DNA from: an uncultured bacterium
GTDB taxonomy: Bacteria; Bacillota; Clostridia; Oscillospirales; Ruminococcaceae
Direction of reading: 5' to 3'
Assembly: GCA_934875375.1 (NCBI GenBank)
Contig: CAKXHL010000006.1
Location: 45,496-109,495 of the forward strand
Length of the DNA: 64,000 nt
Shown: one piece after another, positions 34,272 through 43,811 of the stretch
How positions within the stretch are numbered: the stretch's first letter is position 1
Layout: each line of letters opens with the position of its first letter
Position numbers and translations under genes: made by a program
The notes under the pieces: model-generated
The model's input: the letters and a program-made list of their open reading frames with translations, nothing else
Database searches by the model: none
What the model was told of the DNA's origin: nothing

Positions 34272-35653
34272 AATCCATGCTCTTTTTTCTGCGCACCGCC
34301 GCATTGTTAGACGGCCTGCTTTTGTCTTATCCGCTTCTCGCCATTTTGGAGGTATCCCTTACCGGCCGGCTGTCCGCGCCATTATCCTTGCCTCGATTGG
34401 GAATTGTCCTGCTGTCTGGTGCGCTGGGCGCTTTCATCGGATGGCTGTTGGATCGGATGAAAAATCCTCCAGTACGGGCAATCACACTTTTGCTGGCGGC
34501 GGCGCCAGCCGCTGGATTTACTGCAGGTTGTTGGTATCTGATGGAAAAAAATATTTTTCATCTGGCGCTGGCTGTCCTTTGCCTGGTGTTTTATGTAGTC
34601 GGCATGTATTTTGCTACCCATCCTTTCGATGAGTTAATCGGTACCAGCTTTTTGTCCCTCACGATGGTCGCTTACTTTTTGGCGGCGGTTATCGTCTGGT
34701 TCTGCAAGGCGTATTTCGGCATGGACTGCGATCCGGTTTTGCTGATCGTTAGTTTTCTGATCTTTATTCTGCTGTATGCGATCATCAGCAATCAGTCCAA
34801 TATCGAGAGGCTGATGGGACGGCGTCATTATGATCTGTCCATGCTCCCCGCCGGCATGCGCCGATACAATCTGCTTTTGATCTGCGCCGGATTTGTGCTG
34901 GTTGTGTTGGGACTTTTCTTTCAAACCCCCATTTGGTACATCGTGAAATTTCTTCTGAGAGTATTGACCTCCTTTTTATATATTTTCGTGCTTTTCTTCC
35001 GTTTTATCATCTGGCTTTTGGCCCGTCCGGCACAACCGGACAAACCGCTTCCCCAAGTGTCTACGCTGCCCGTTTTCGGCCAAGCGCAGGAAGCAGCTTC
35101 CACTCCTTTTATCAATGTCCTTTTCCAATGGTTGGCCTTACTGCTCATCCTCTTGTTTTTATTCTCTCTTCGGCGGCAAATTTGGGTAACCATCCAAAAA
35201 ATAGTTTCGGCTGTCTGGCGGCTGCTGAAAGCTCTGTTCTCCCCCCCTGCCGGCAAAGGAAAATCCATGTCCGCATCTTATGAATATTATGTGGATACGG
35301 TAGAAGAGCTGGAACATAGCCCGGGCGAAGTGCCTGCGGCAGCGGAAGGGCTGCCTTCTCTGCGCATCTGGCAGCGGCGTTGCCGCACGTTTTTGGAAAA
35401 CCCACCAGACAACACCTTTCTGCCGGAGGGATACGGGATGATTCTCACCTGGCTGCGTATCCATGGAGCACCCCTCACTCCGGCGGACACTACGCTGGAA
35501 ATTCTCAATAAGTCGCTGACCCGTATGCCCCAGAGTCCCTTTTCCCGCGTGACCGAAACTTATAACACTGTTTATTACGGAGAATCGCCTCTGCGGGACG
35601 ATGACTGCGAAAGTCTAATCCAGACACTAAAAATTTTAGTGAAGTCAAAATAA
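34268..35653 (+). CDS. Multi-pass membrane protein, DUF4129-like tail
   Basis: 461 residues; about 8-9 membrane helices in the first 310 residues, including one near 289-306, then a soluble C-terminal part with ILNKSLTRMPQSPFSRVTET and YNTVYYGESPLRDD, which resembles DUF4129. Third gene of the MoxR-DUF58 operon, where a transglutaminase-DUF4129 membrane protein is usual; the transglutaminase Cys-His-Asp domain is missing here. Starts with GTG, coupled to the DUF58 stop (GTGA overlap). Role unknown; possibly envelope-linked. Confidence 0.75.
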   Translation: MKSMLFFLRTAALLDGLLLSYPLLAILEVSLTGRLSAPLSLPRLGIVLLSGALGAFIGWLLDRMKNPPVRAITLLLAAAPAAGFTAGCWYLMEKNIFHLALAVLCLVFYVVGMYFATHPFDELIGTSFLSLTMVAYFLAAVIVWFCKAYFGMDCDPVLLIVSFLIFILLYAIISNQSNIERLMGRRHYDLSMLPAGMRRYNLLLICAGFVLVVLGLFFQTPIWYIVKFLLRVLTSFLYIFVLFFRFIIWLLARPAQPDKPLPQVSTLPVFGQAQEAASTPFINVLFQWLALLLILLFLFSLRRQIWVTIQKIVSAVWRLLKALFSPPAGKGKSMSASYEYYVDTVEELEHSPGEVPAAAEGLPSLRIWQRRCRTFLENPPDNTFLPEGYGMILTWLRIHGAPLTPADTTLEILNKSLTRMPQSPFSRVTETYNTVYYGESPLRDDDCESLIQTLKILVKSK

Positions 35654-35838
35654 AACACCGGTTAAAAAGGGAAGAAAAGGCTGATTTTTTGTGCAAAAAT
35701 TCGCAAAAAACAGGTTTTTTGCCCCCCTTTTACATTTGGACTGACAAGTGATGACCTCATCAATTTTACTATGTGTTGATTGAAGCGGAAAAGATGGGAA
35801 AGTAAATGTAGAGATGAACTGGAGATGGGAGATAAAAA

Positions 35839-35973
35839 GTGAGAGAATGTATTAGATGTGGAAGTGAAATGAAAGAAAATTGTGGAATTAAAATGGAAGG
35901 TACAGGATATGGAATCGTTATGTCATCTGATAAAAGCAAACTTTTTGCAGGTAGAAGCGGTTTTGACTTTTGA
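35839..35973 (+). pseudogene. Truncated zinc-ribbon protein relic
   Basis: A 44-codon frame with a GTG start and a GGGAGA site upstream reads RECIRCGSEMKENCGIKMEG, then GYGIVMSSDKSKLFAGR before SGFDF and TGA. I recognise the first half of a small Firmicutes zinc-ribbon family in which the matched part is followed by KPKVAICPNCGE-type sequence; the second CxxC is lost here. The region is AT- and purine-rich compared with its neighbours. The end overlaps the lacI promoter, whose -35 lies in its last codons. Short functional peptide not excluded. Confidence 0.6.
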
Positions 35974-35991
35974 CAGGGAAAGATTTATAAT
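35963..35991 (+). promoter_or_regulatory. lacI-pfkB promoter
   Basis: TTGACT, 17-bp spacer, TATAAT, running into the LacI-type regulator gene. A second TTGACA four bases further is too close to the -10 to be used. Confidence 0.75.
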
Positions 35992-35994
35992 AAA

Positions 35995-36022
35995 TTTACG
36001 CAAAAATTGTTTTTTACGTAAA
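35995..36022. promoter_or_regulatory. Two LacI-type operators
   Basis: TTTACGCAAA (35995-36004) and the perfect palindrome TTTACGTAAA (36013-36022) share TTTACG and are 18 bp apart. LacI-family operators are palindromes centred on CG. They lie right after the -10 and the second overlaps the ribosome site (AAAGGAAG), so binding by the encoded repressor would autoregulate the operon. Confidence 0.6.
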
Positions 36023-36030
36023 GGAAGCAT

Positions 36031-37038
36031 ATGATAAAAGTTAAAATTACCGATGTGGCAAAGGCCAGCGGCGTTTCCATTGCCACAGTTTCTCATGTTA
36101 TCAATCACACCCGCTACGTATCCCCTGAAACGACCCATAAAGTAGAACAGGCTATCCAAGCATTGGGATATTCGCCAGATATCACTGCCCGCAACTTTAA
36201 AAAAGGCCGGAAGGGCCTGGTAGGCATGCTGGTGCCAGATCTGTCTTACAGCCGGTCTTCTTTGATTCTAAAACAGCTGGAAGAGGTGCTGGCTCCTGCC
36301 AAAGTACATCTGATTGTCTCCAATACCAAAGCATCTGCGCAACGGGAGGCGGAGCAGTTAAAACTTTTGGCCTCCGGGCTGGTAGATGGGCTGGTGGTCC
36401 AATCTTCCTGTGCCGATTACCAACAGATTGCCCCTTGCATTCCACGGGATTTTCCTATGGTTTTTATTGACCATCCGCTAAAGAACTGTCCGTATCCTAC
36501 TTTGGTCGTATCCAGCTATACAGCACTGTACCAAGGAGTAGAGGATTTAATCCGGCAGGGACACACCCAAATTGGCTACATTGCAGATCAAATTCACATC
36601 GCTTATTCCATCGAACGGCTGGACGCCTATCGTGCTGCTGTACGGGACTACCATCTCCCCATTGGGGATTCTCTGATTGCTTATGCTCACCCTCAAACCA
36701 AAACCGCTTATTTCTGTGCCCAGGATCTGATGAGAAAAAAATGCACGGCGATTGTGGTCTCCAACAACAGTATTGCGCTGGAAACCTTAAAATATCTGAA
36801 TATCCATCATTTACAGGTGGGAACTGACGTAGAGCTTCTGGGTTTTTCCGGCAGTGACTGGTATGGCTATCGCACTGAAAAAATTGCGCAGGTCTCCCAA
36901 CCCACCGAAGAAATGGCGAGAATGGCTGGCCAGCAGCTGCTGGAACAAATACAACGGCCCAAAGCCTGCGCACGCACCACTGTTCTGCACAGCACCTATA
37001 TCCCCAAAAAACAGATAAAGGAGTTTTCACATGTTTGA
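36031..37038 (+). CDS. LacI-family transcriptional repressor
   Basis: 335 residues. N-terminal HTH KITDVAKASGVSIATVSHVI with the hinge helix region, then a periplasmic-binding-like ligand domain (GLVGMLVPDLSYSRSS, ADQIHIAYSIERLDAYRAAV). It should sense a sugar or sugar phosphate and control the following kinase gene, whose ATG overlaps its 3' end by 8 bp. Two operator-like palindromes lie in its own promoter. Confidence 0.92.
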   Translation: MIKVKITDVAKASGVSIATVSHVINHTRYVSPETTHKVEQAIQALGYSPDITARNFKKGRKGLVGMLVPDLSYSRSSLILKQLEEVLAPAKVHLIVSNTKASAQREAEQLKLLASGLVDGLVVQSSCADYQQIAPCIPRDFPMVFIDHPLKNCPYPTLVVSSYTALYQGVEDLIRQGHTQIGYIADQIHIAYSIERLDAYRAAVRDYHLPIGDSLIAYAHPQTKTAYFCAQDLMRKKCTAIVVSNNSIALETLKYLNIHHLQVGTDVELLGFSGSDWYGYRTEKIAQVSQPTEEMARMAGQQLLEQIQRPKACARTTVLHSTYIPKKQIKEFSHV

Positions 37039-37972
37039 TATCATTGCCGCCGGTGAAATTTTGATTGACCTGGTTGATACTGGGAATCTGCAGTTTTCCG
37101 GTACCGTAGGAGGCGCCCCCTGCAACGCTTTGGCACAGGCCGCCAAACTCGGCAGCCGGACCGCTTTTATTGGTATGGTCGGTGACGACGCCTTTGGCCG
37201 CGTTTGTGCCAGCCAGTTGGATAAGCTGGGGATTGACCGCACCCATCTGGCTGTTACCAGCCGGGCAGACACCACACTGGCTTTTGTCACGCTGGCCGAA
37301 AACGGCGACCGGGACTTTACATTTTACCGCCGGCCGGGAGCGGATACCCTGCTCACCGTAAAAAATATGCCCTTTAGCCAAATTGCCCAAAGCCGGGTCT
37401 ATCTGTTTGGCGGCGTTGCCCTATCACGAGATCCGACCCGCGCGGCCGTTTTTTACTCACTATTCAAGCTGGCCGGCACTCCGGTACTTCGGGCTTTTGA
37501 CCCGAATCTGCGCCCCTGTTTATGGGAGGATATGGAGGAAGCCAAGGCGCTTGGCCGAAAGGCTATGGGGCTTTGTGATATTCTGAAGCTGTCAGACGAG
37601 GAAGCAATCTTTTTCTCCGGCTGCCAAAATCCGCTGGATGGTGCGCGGACACTACAGGAAGAATTTAAAATTCCTCTGGTTTTAATGAGCATGGGTGCCA
37701 AAGGGTGTTCCGTTTTGTTGCGCGGCGACTGCTGCCACCTCGATGCTATACCGGTTTCCGCAGTGGACACCACCGCGGCGGGCGACTCTTTCTTCGGCGC
37801 GTTCCTTCACCGGTTATTGCAAGATTCGTTTTCCTCGCTGGACGAACTTTCCCCCGGGCAGATTGTCGAGGCTGCTCAATTCGCCACTGCTGCCGCATCC
37901 ATCACCGTTTCCCGCAAGGGCTCCATTCCTGCGTTGCCCAGCTTGGACGAAGTGACCGCCATTTTAAACTAA
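37031..37972 (+). CDS. PfkB-family sugar kinase, fructokinase-like
   Basis: 313 residues of the ribokinase/PfkB fold. Substrate-binding segment GGAPCNALAQAAKLG near residue 28, and the anion-hole/catalytic motif DTTAAGDSFFGAFLH with the catalytic Asp. Sequence resembles bacterial fructokinases and the segment FYRRPGADTLL supports this. ATP-dependent phosphorylation of fructose or a related ketose in the cytoplasm. AAAGGAG precedes the ATG. Coupled to the LacI regulator. Confidence 0.9.
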   Translation: MFDIIAAGEILIDLVDTGNLQFSGTVGGAPCNALAQAAKLGSRTAFIGMVGDDAFGRVCASQLDKLGIDRTHLAVTSRADTTLAFVTLAENGDRDFTFYRRPGADTLLTVKNMPFSQIAQSRVYLFGGVALSRDPTRAAVFYSLFKLAGTPVLRAFDPNLRPCLWEDMEEAKALGRKAMGLCDILKLSDEEAIFFSGCQNPLDGARTLQEEFKIPLVLMSMGAKGCSVLLRGDCCHLDAIPVSAVDTTAAGDSFFGAFLHRLLQDSFSSLDELSPGQIVEAAQFATAAASITVSRKGSIPALPSLDEVTAILN

Positions 37973-38009
37973 AAGTTTTGCTCTTTCTTTATCGGTTCCA
38001 TATACGATC

Positions 38010-38049
38010 AAAAGCTTCCGCCTGTGCGTCATGCAGGCGGAAGCTTTTT
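38010..38049. terminator. Bidirectional terminator after pfkB
   Basis: AAAGCTTCCGCCTG/CAGGCGGAAGCTTT, a 14-bp perfect stem with T run both ways; it reaches the stop codon of the convergent nagB relic. Confidence 0.92.
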
Positions 38050-38755
38050 CAAAATACGTCGGAAGTTGTGACTACCGTTACATCCGGGTGCAACTGCAAT
38101 ACCGAAGCCGGTATCCATGGCGTGACCGGTCCGGTCAGCGCCTGCCGGAGAATTTCCCCTTTTCCCTCTCCGGCCAGCAAGAGGATTTTTTCGCCTGCAA
38201 AATCGAAGCAATTCCCATGGTAATCGCCTGTTTAGGTACCTGTCCGGCATTGGCAAAAAATCTGGCATTTGCCCGGATCGTTTCCTGAGAAAGCTGCACC
38301 AAATGTGTTTGCGGGACAAATTGTTCCGATGGCTCGTTAAAACCAATATGCCCATTATGTCCAATGCCCAACAGCTGCAGGTCGATGGGGCCGTGTTCAG
38401 CAATGACAGCCTCATATCGCTCGCACTCGCCCGGCAGGTCTTTTGCACAGCCGTCTGGAAGCCAGGAAGCGCGAAAATTCACAGCGTTGAACAGATTTTG
38501 CTTCATAAAACAATGGTAGCTCTGCTCATGGAAAGCATCCAATCCACAATATTCGTCCAAATTAACGGATCGGGCCTGGGCAAAATCCAAATCGCCGGAA
38601 GCATACCACCGAGCCAGATACCGGTAAGCACCAACCGGGGAAGAACCAGTAGCCAACCCTAAAAGGCTGTCCGGCTTATACAAAACCTATGCACCAATCA
38701 GCTGTGCTGCTTTACGACTGAGCGTTTCATAATCCGGCGCATAAATGATTTTCAT
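38049..38755 (-). pseudogene. nagB: Glucosamine-6-phosphate deaminase, two lesions
   Basis: NagB converts glucosamine-6-P to fructose-6-P and ammonia. From ATG 38755 the reverse frame reads MKIIYAPDYETLSRKAAQLI-GA then TAG at 38687-38689, then VLYKPDSLLGLATGSSPVGA, NLDEYCGL, LLGIGHNGHIGFNEPSEQ and VPKQAITMGIASIL. At an A6 run (about 38195-38200) one base is missing: the current frame ends at 38135, whereas the other frame continues LLLAGEGKGEILRQALTGPV and PWIPASVLQLHP to a TGA at 38049. With the base restored the length is 236 codons, as expected. So a nonsense change (probably CAG to TAG) plus a frameshift. Convergent with the pfkB operon. Confidence 0.93.
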
Positions 38756-38779
38756 AGCTATTTCTCTCCTTCTCAAATA

Positions 38780-38812
38780 AAAGGGTTCCTTCTTTTCAGA
38801 AGGAACCCTTTG
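38780..38812 (-). terminator. Terminator of the sugar operon
   Basis: AAGGGTTCCTTC/GAAGGAACCCTT with six-base loop and TTTTATTT on the reverse strand; located after the binding-protein gene, so nagB is a separate unit. Confidence 0.9.
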
Positions 38813-38845
38813 GAGAACCACACATAAACTGGCAATTTTGTGCAG

Positions 38846-40155
38846 TTAATTGTTCCAATAATCATCCAGCAGAGCCTGCACCTTCTGATTGGCTTCTGCC
38901 AGCGCCGTTTTGTTATCAACGCCCTCCAGAATTACCTTATCGATCGCATCTACCAAAATCTGGCGGTCGTCGCTCTCGCTGACGTAGAAGTAAGAAGTTG
39001 CATAAGGCAGTGCATCAATGAAAGGTTTCATGATGGGATCTTTTGTCAACTCTTCATCTTCTGTGATAGAAACGCGGGCGCCAACCTCGCCAACCTCTTC
39101 GGTCCAGCGCTTCATCGCGTCTTCGCTGGTCAAGAACTGAAGAAACTTCACGCTGGCATCCAGCTGGACACCAGTGGTATTCGCGGTGATACCATTGGTC
39201 CAGAAAGTACCGCAGGAACCTTTTACGCCGTCTTTCATCGGCAGCGGAACAACGCCCCATTCAAAGCTGTCAATCTGGTTTTTATAGGTACCCACACGAT
39301 AGGATCCATCAATGTGGAAATACGCTTTGCCCGCCGCAAACGCATCCGCGTCCGCATTCATAAATTTGTCTACGCCTACTTTATATTTGGTATTCAGATC
39401 GATAAAATAGTCGAATGCCGCCTGACATTCGGGGGAATCCCACTGTGCTGTTTTGTAGTCGTCGCTTAAAGGCTTACCACCGAACTGATTCATCAAGACC
39501 GGACGCAGCCAAGAATGGTACTGACCGGTAGGTTGCCAGGTACAGCCCTCTACCAGAATTTCTTCGCCATCCCACTGGGCCAGGCTTCCTGCTACTTCTG
39601 CGAATTTCTCCAGCTCGGTGGGAATATCCGCTTCGGTCATATTGGCTTCTTTTAGCAGGTCCTTGTTGTAAAACAGAGCGGAGGTACGGACTGCCGTAGG
39701 AATCGTATAATATTTACCCTCAATTTTGTTGGTCTGGATCATGGGAGAAAATTCCTTATCCATTTCAGCCGGGTCAAATACATCGGTAGGCAACTCCTGC
39801 AATACGCCGGATTTCACATATTGGGGAACCCAACTGTAGAAAATATTGATAATATTGGGTCCTTTACCGGTCGCAATCGCTGCCGCCAGTTTTTGCTCGT
39901 AATTGTCATAAGGGAAATTCTGATGGACAACTTTGATGCCGGGATTTTCCGCTTCAAACTCTTTGATCAGTTCGTCGATCAGATTGACTTTGGACTCATA
40001 GAAATACTGCCAATACTCAATGACAACTTCTTCGCCATTGTCTCCACCGCCGGACGAACCTTCTGCCGGCGTAGAATTAGCAGGCGTTTGTCCGCAGCCC
40101 CGAACAACGCGGTGCAAAGAATAGCCGCCAGCAACAATGCGATGATTCTTTTCAT
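38846..40155 (-). pseudogene. Sugar-binding lipoprotein, frameshift in the lipobox
   Basis: The reverse frame from 40117 to 38846 encodes a complete extracellular solute-binding protein (CUT1 type), e.g. EVVIEYWQYFYESKVNLIDE, EFEAENPGIKVVHQNFPYD, FHIDGSYRVGTYKNQIDSFE. The natural start, ATG 40155 after AGAGGTAG, gives MKRIIALLLAAILCTALF-GAADK, in another frame. One lost base (TTCGCGGGCTGC to TTCGGGGCTGC) turns the lipobox LFAGC out of frame. Without correction no secreted protein is made. It is last in a broken operon with two ABC permeases, a ROK kinase and a lyase. Confidence 0.9.
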
Positions 40156-40174
40156 GATACTACCTCTTTTCTGT

Positions 40175-41103
40175 TCAGATATAATGTATATTTTCCTCTG
40201 CGCACGCCGCAGGAATAGAAACAGGATGGGTGGACGCCATCAACGCTGCACCAATGGCACCGCCCCATTTTCCACCATCGGATAGCACGATCGGCGTTTC
40301 CCCCGGAATCAGGCGCCGAATCCTTTTTTGCAGCTGATCAAGAAGGTATTCCCCCTCGTTCGCCAGACCGCCGCCAATGACAATTTTAGAAGGCTGCAGC
40401 AGACAGATAATGTTGGCAAGGCCAACTGACAGCGCATCAATCTGTCTGTCGACGATCTGTTTGGCAATCGGGTCCTCCTGCTGTTGTGCCAGGCGGAAAA
40501 TTTCGCGGGTATCCATGGACAGCCCCGTTTTTTCCCGATACCGGTTGCTCACGGCAATCGCAGATGCTCGCCGCTCAAATGCACCGAACTCCCGCCGGCT
40601 GGGACAGGGAGTGGACAGATCCCGCTCTTGAACCATATAGCCAATTTCTCCAGCCCCAAAATGGCTGCCCCGGTAAAGGGACCCGTTCAGCACGATTCCC
40701 GCGCCGATGCCGGTGCCGACTGTGACCAGCACATAGTCCGTTTCCTCCTGGCAGCTGCCGATGACCCCTTCCGCCAAAGCCCAGGCATTGACATCATTAT
40801 CCGCACAAACCGGAAGTGAAATGCTTTGTTGCAGAACCCGGCACAGCGCAAAATTTTCTACTTTCAGCGCCGGACACCAAACCACCACGCCGGCTTCTGT
40901 ATCCACCGTACCGGGAATCCCAATGCCGATTTGGGAGATAAGGGGCCATTGTCTCAATTTCTCCCGGATCAGATCGGTTAAGAACTTTAAAAATGGCTGC
41001 TCTTCCGTCACCGTAGAATAGGACTTCGCCGCCATCAGATGATTCTGATCATCCAATACGGCAACCTTTGTCTTCGCCCCCCTACGTCAATACCTAATTT
41101 CAT
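40175..41103 (-). pseudogene. ROK-family sugar kinase, frameshifted at the N-terminus
   Basis: From ATG 41103 the frame reads MKLGIDVGG then RRQRLPYWMIRII and stop. With one base added in the G6 run it reads MKLGIDVGGAKTKVAVLDDQ and joins the long frame ending at 40175: GIGIPGTVDTEAGVVVWCPA, NDVNAWALAEGV, VTVGTGIGAGIVLNGSLYRG, EIGYMVQERDL, KIVIGGGLANEGEYL. ROK kinases phosphorylate glucose, N-acetylmannosamine or similar. The phosphate-loop DxGGTxT is the point of damage, so no active enzyme is expected from this allele. In the broken sugar operon. Confidence 0.9.
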
Positions 41104-41108
41104 GGCTC

Positions 41109-42622
41109 TCAGTCCTTTTTCAAATGCTTCTCCACCTGTTCTGTCAATTTTTCATGGGCCGAACGGTATCCACCGCGAATTTTTTCCAGCTGGCATTGTT
41201 CCTGCTGCAATACAGCCAGACGTTCCCGATGCATTCGGGATGCCTGAGACAAGGCCGGTCCGCCAGTGCGGTCGCGAATAGCGACGAAATGAACAGGATC
41301 CAGCGCCGTTCGGATTGCCTCATCGGAGAGATCCACCGGATAACCGAGCACCTCTTTGGAGATTTCCTCACAGAATTCCTCCGTAATATCTGCCGCGTCC
41401 TTGCCTTCGGCATACAGGCGGCGGACAATCGTACTGGTAAGCTTATGCGCCTTGCGGAAAGTCAGTCCCCCTTCCCGCACAAAAGTATCTGCCAATTCGG
41501 TGGCGGTGATAAAGTTCTCGCCCGCGCGTTTGTGCAGGAGTTCTTTGTTGATCTGCATCGTCGCCAGCACATTGGTGATGATCTCCAGCGCGCGGCTCAG
41601 ATAGGATACCGCGTCATACAGGTGAATTTGCAGATCTTCTTCTGAATCTACGATGTCACCGTACGGCGTGTTATGCTGCACGGTGAAAACCGCCTGTGCT
41701 TCCGCCAACGCTTTGCTTAAAATCGGTCGGCAATGCTCCAGCGACGACGGATTGCGCTTTTGCGGCATGATGCTGCTGATTTGAACATAAGGGTCTGTCA
41801 GGCGCAAGAAAGCAAATTCCATGGTACACCAATCCAGGATATCCTTCATAAACCGTGACAGGTTGATCGCCATCGTCATCATAACCGAAGCAAACTGGGT
41901 CATATGGTCGCTAGCTGCGATAGAATCGTAAGAGTTTTCACAAAAGGAAGAAAAGCCCAGCAACTCGCAAACCCATTCACGGGAAATAGGAAAGCCGGTA
42001 GTCGTAATCGCAGCCGCCCCAAAGGGGCTCATGTTTACTGTTTTTCTGCCGCCATCAGTCACTGGAAATCCCGCTGCATGACATCTGCCATAGACAATAA
42101 ATAATGCCCCAGAGTGGACGGCTGTGCCGGCTGCGTGTGAGTATACATCGGCATAACTGTCTCCAGATTCTCTCCTGCCAGATACAACAGTGATTCTCGG
42201 AAGAGATTGAGTTTTTCCGCCAATCTTACCAGCTGCTCACGCAATACCATCCGAAACTCACCTACGCAAATATCATTGCGGCTGCGGGCCGTATGCACTT
42301 TTCCGGCAAGATCGGAGCCGATCCGGTTCTCCAGCTCTTTTTCAAACAGGAAAAACAAATCCTCATATGCCGGATTGTGTTCGGATTCTTCAATCGGCAG
42401 TTTTTCCAGATCCAACATGGTGGACAAAATCAGCGCACATTCATCCTCTGTCATCAGATCTTGTTCTCGAAGCATGACCACATGCGCTTTCGTCACCTCA
42501 ATAAATACACGGTAATAATATACTTTTTGCAGGTCGAAAATCGGTTTCAGCGCGTTTTTTTGAAAGCTGATTCCAGGAAAGGACATTCCGTCCGCCGCCT
42601 GCACACTTTCACGGGTAATCAT
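41109..42622 (-). pseudogene. Argininosuccinate lyase-family lyase, two lesions
   Basis: Fumarase/ArgH superfamily enzyme in two pieces. N-terminal piece from ATG 42622 includes HTARSRNDICVGEFRMVLRE and YTHTQPAQPSTLGHYLL, then QRDFQ followed by TGA (42059-42061), where ArgH has FQRL: CGA to TGA. A base is also missing in 42036-42060, since VNMSPFGAAAITTTGFPI and the signature SSIMPQKRNPSSLEH are in the next frame, which ends at 41109. The total is about 505 codons, a little longer than ArgH (about 460). In a sugar/amidohydrolase operon the substrate may not be argininosuccinate. Neither half alone has all catalytic loops. Confidence 0.9.
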
Positions 42623-42646
42623 ATGAAACACACCTCTTTCTCCTGT

Positions 42647-43786
42647 TCAATGCCGCGGCAAAAACTGCATCTGATGTTTCTTTTGCCAGATATTTCCCAC
42701 ACACCCGTAACGCAGGGCCCGATCCCCCAATTTAGAAAACTTGACGTCACAGGGAACGGGGGTTAAATTCCGCAAGCGCTCCCGCATGTAATCCGCCAGC
42801 AGAGGCTCTGCCGCCGCATAGCTGCCGTGCAGAATAATTGCCTGCGGATTTAAAAGGCTGATGACACTGCCCAAGCCAAGACAAATTTGATCAGCATTTT
42901 CAAATATCCGGTTTTTCAGCTCCTGATTGCCAGCCTGCGCCTCAGACACAATCTGATGAAAAGGCATGCTGGTCTGCGTTTTCAAAGTCCGCAAAGAAGC
43001 TGTTTTTTCGAAATACCCGAAATCCGTGAGCGTATAAGGTCCGTTTTCCAACGCATCCCGTCCGGTAATCATGTAGCCGATTTCTCCAGCCATACTGCAA
43101 TGGCCACGATAGATCCGGTTATTGATAATAATGGCAGAACCGATACCGGTGCCGATGATAACAACAACGAAATCAGAATAATCCCATCCGGCCCCCATCC
43201 AATTTTCACCCAGCGCATTGAGGTACACATCTTTATCGATATAAACCGGCATTTGCAGTTCTTTTTGCAGAACTGCCGCCAAATCACAGTCTACCAAGCC
43301 CAATTCCGGAGAATAAAGGACACGGTTGTTCTCCACTGTTCCCGGTATCGACAGACCCGCCCCGACAAAACGCTCGCGGCCACCGGCCTGCTCGATCAGC
43401 TGCGCCGTATCGGCGGACAGCGTTTGAAAAAGCCGCGGCATTCCGTCAAAAGAAAAGTCCGCATAAGAACGGGAAAACAGTTCCTTTCCCATCAGATTAC
43501 AAACTGATATCCACGCATTTTGCAGACGGAAAGCAGCTGTAAGCACCAATCCTGCTTCCTCACAGATTCGCAGAAAAATGGGACGCCGGCCCCCACGGGC
43601 GGAGGCCTCTCCAAAGGCACCTTCTACCACCAGCCCGCTGCTGATGAGTTCGTCAACAATGTTAGTTACTGCCGCAGGAGAAATTTCCAAAAGCTCTGAT
43701 ACCTGCTTTCGGGACACCGGCTGTCTGGCCATGATAACCAACAGAATATCGCTGCGGTTATTTTGTTTTACGGAGCTGTTTTTCAA
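42647..43786 (-). CDS. ROK-family transcriptional regulator
   Basis: 379 residues: an N-terminal winged HTH (RKQVSELLEISPAAVTNIVDE) followed by a complete ROK domain (GAGLSIPGTVENNRVLYSPE, VVIIGTGIGSAIIINNRIYR, GEIGYMITGRDALEN). Similar to XylR/NagC regulators that bind a sugar. Notably uninterrupted, although the neighbouring ROK kinase, lyase and permeases are broken. It probably controls this operon and may still act on sites elsewhere. Confidence 0.9.
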   Translation of the reverse strand: MKNSSVKQNNRSDILLVIMARQPVSRKQVSELLEISPAAVTNIVDELISSGLVVEGAFGEASARGGRRPIFLRICEEAGLVLTAAFRLQNAWISVCNLMGKELFSRSYADFSFDGMPRLFQTLSADTAQLIEQAGGRERFVGAGLSIPGTVENNRVLYSPELGLVDCDLAAVLQKELQMPVYIDKDVYLNALGENWMGAGWDYSDFVVVIIGTGIGSAIIINNRIYRGHCSMAGEIGYMITGRDALENGPYTLTDFGYFEKTASLRTLKTQTSMPFHQIVSEAQAGNQELKNRIFENADQICLGLGSVISLLNPQAIILHGSYAAAEPLLADYMRERLRNLTPVPCDVKFSKLGDRALRYGCVGNIWQKKHQMQFLPRH

Positions 43787-43811
43787 AATTTTTCATCCTT
43801 TTCTTTGGACG

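Noticed and set aside
38135..42062. Programmed frameshifting in the sugar operon genes
   Set aside because: Six genes would each need it, sites share no slippery motif or pseudoknot, and two genes also carry plain stop codons.
42647..43786. ROK protein as a second sugar kinase
   Set aside because: It has an N-terminal winged HTH and so is a regulator; the kinase is the neighbouring gene without an HTH.
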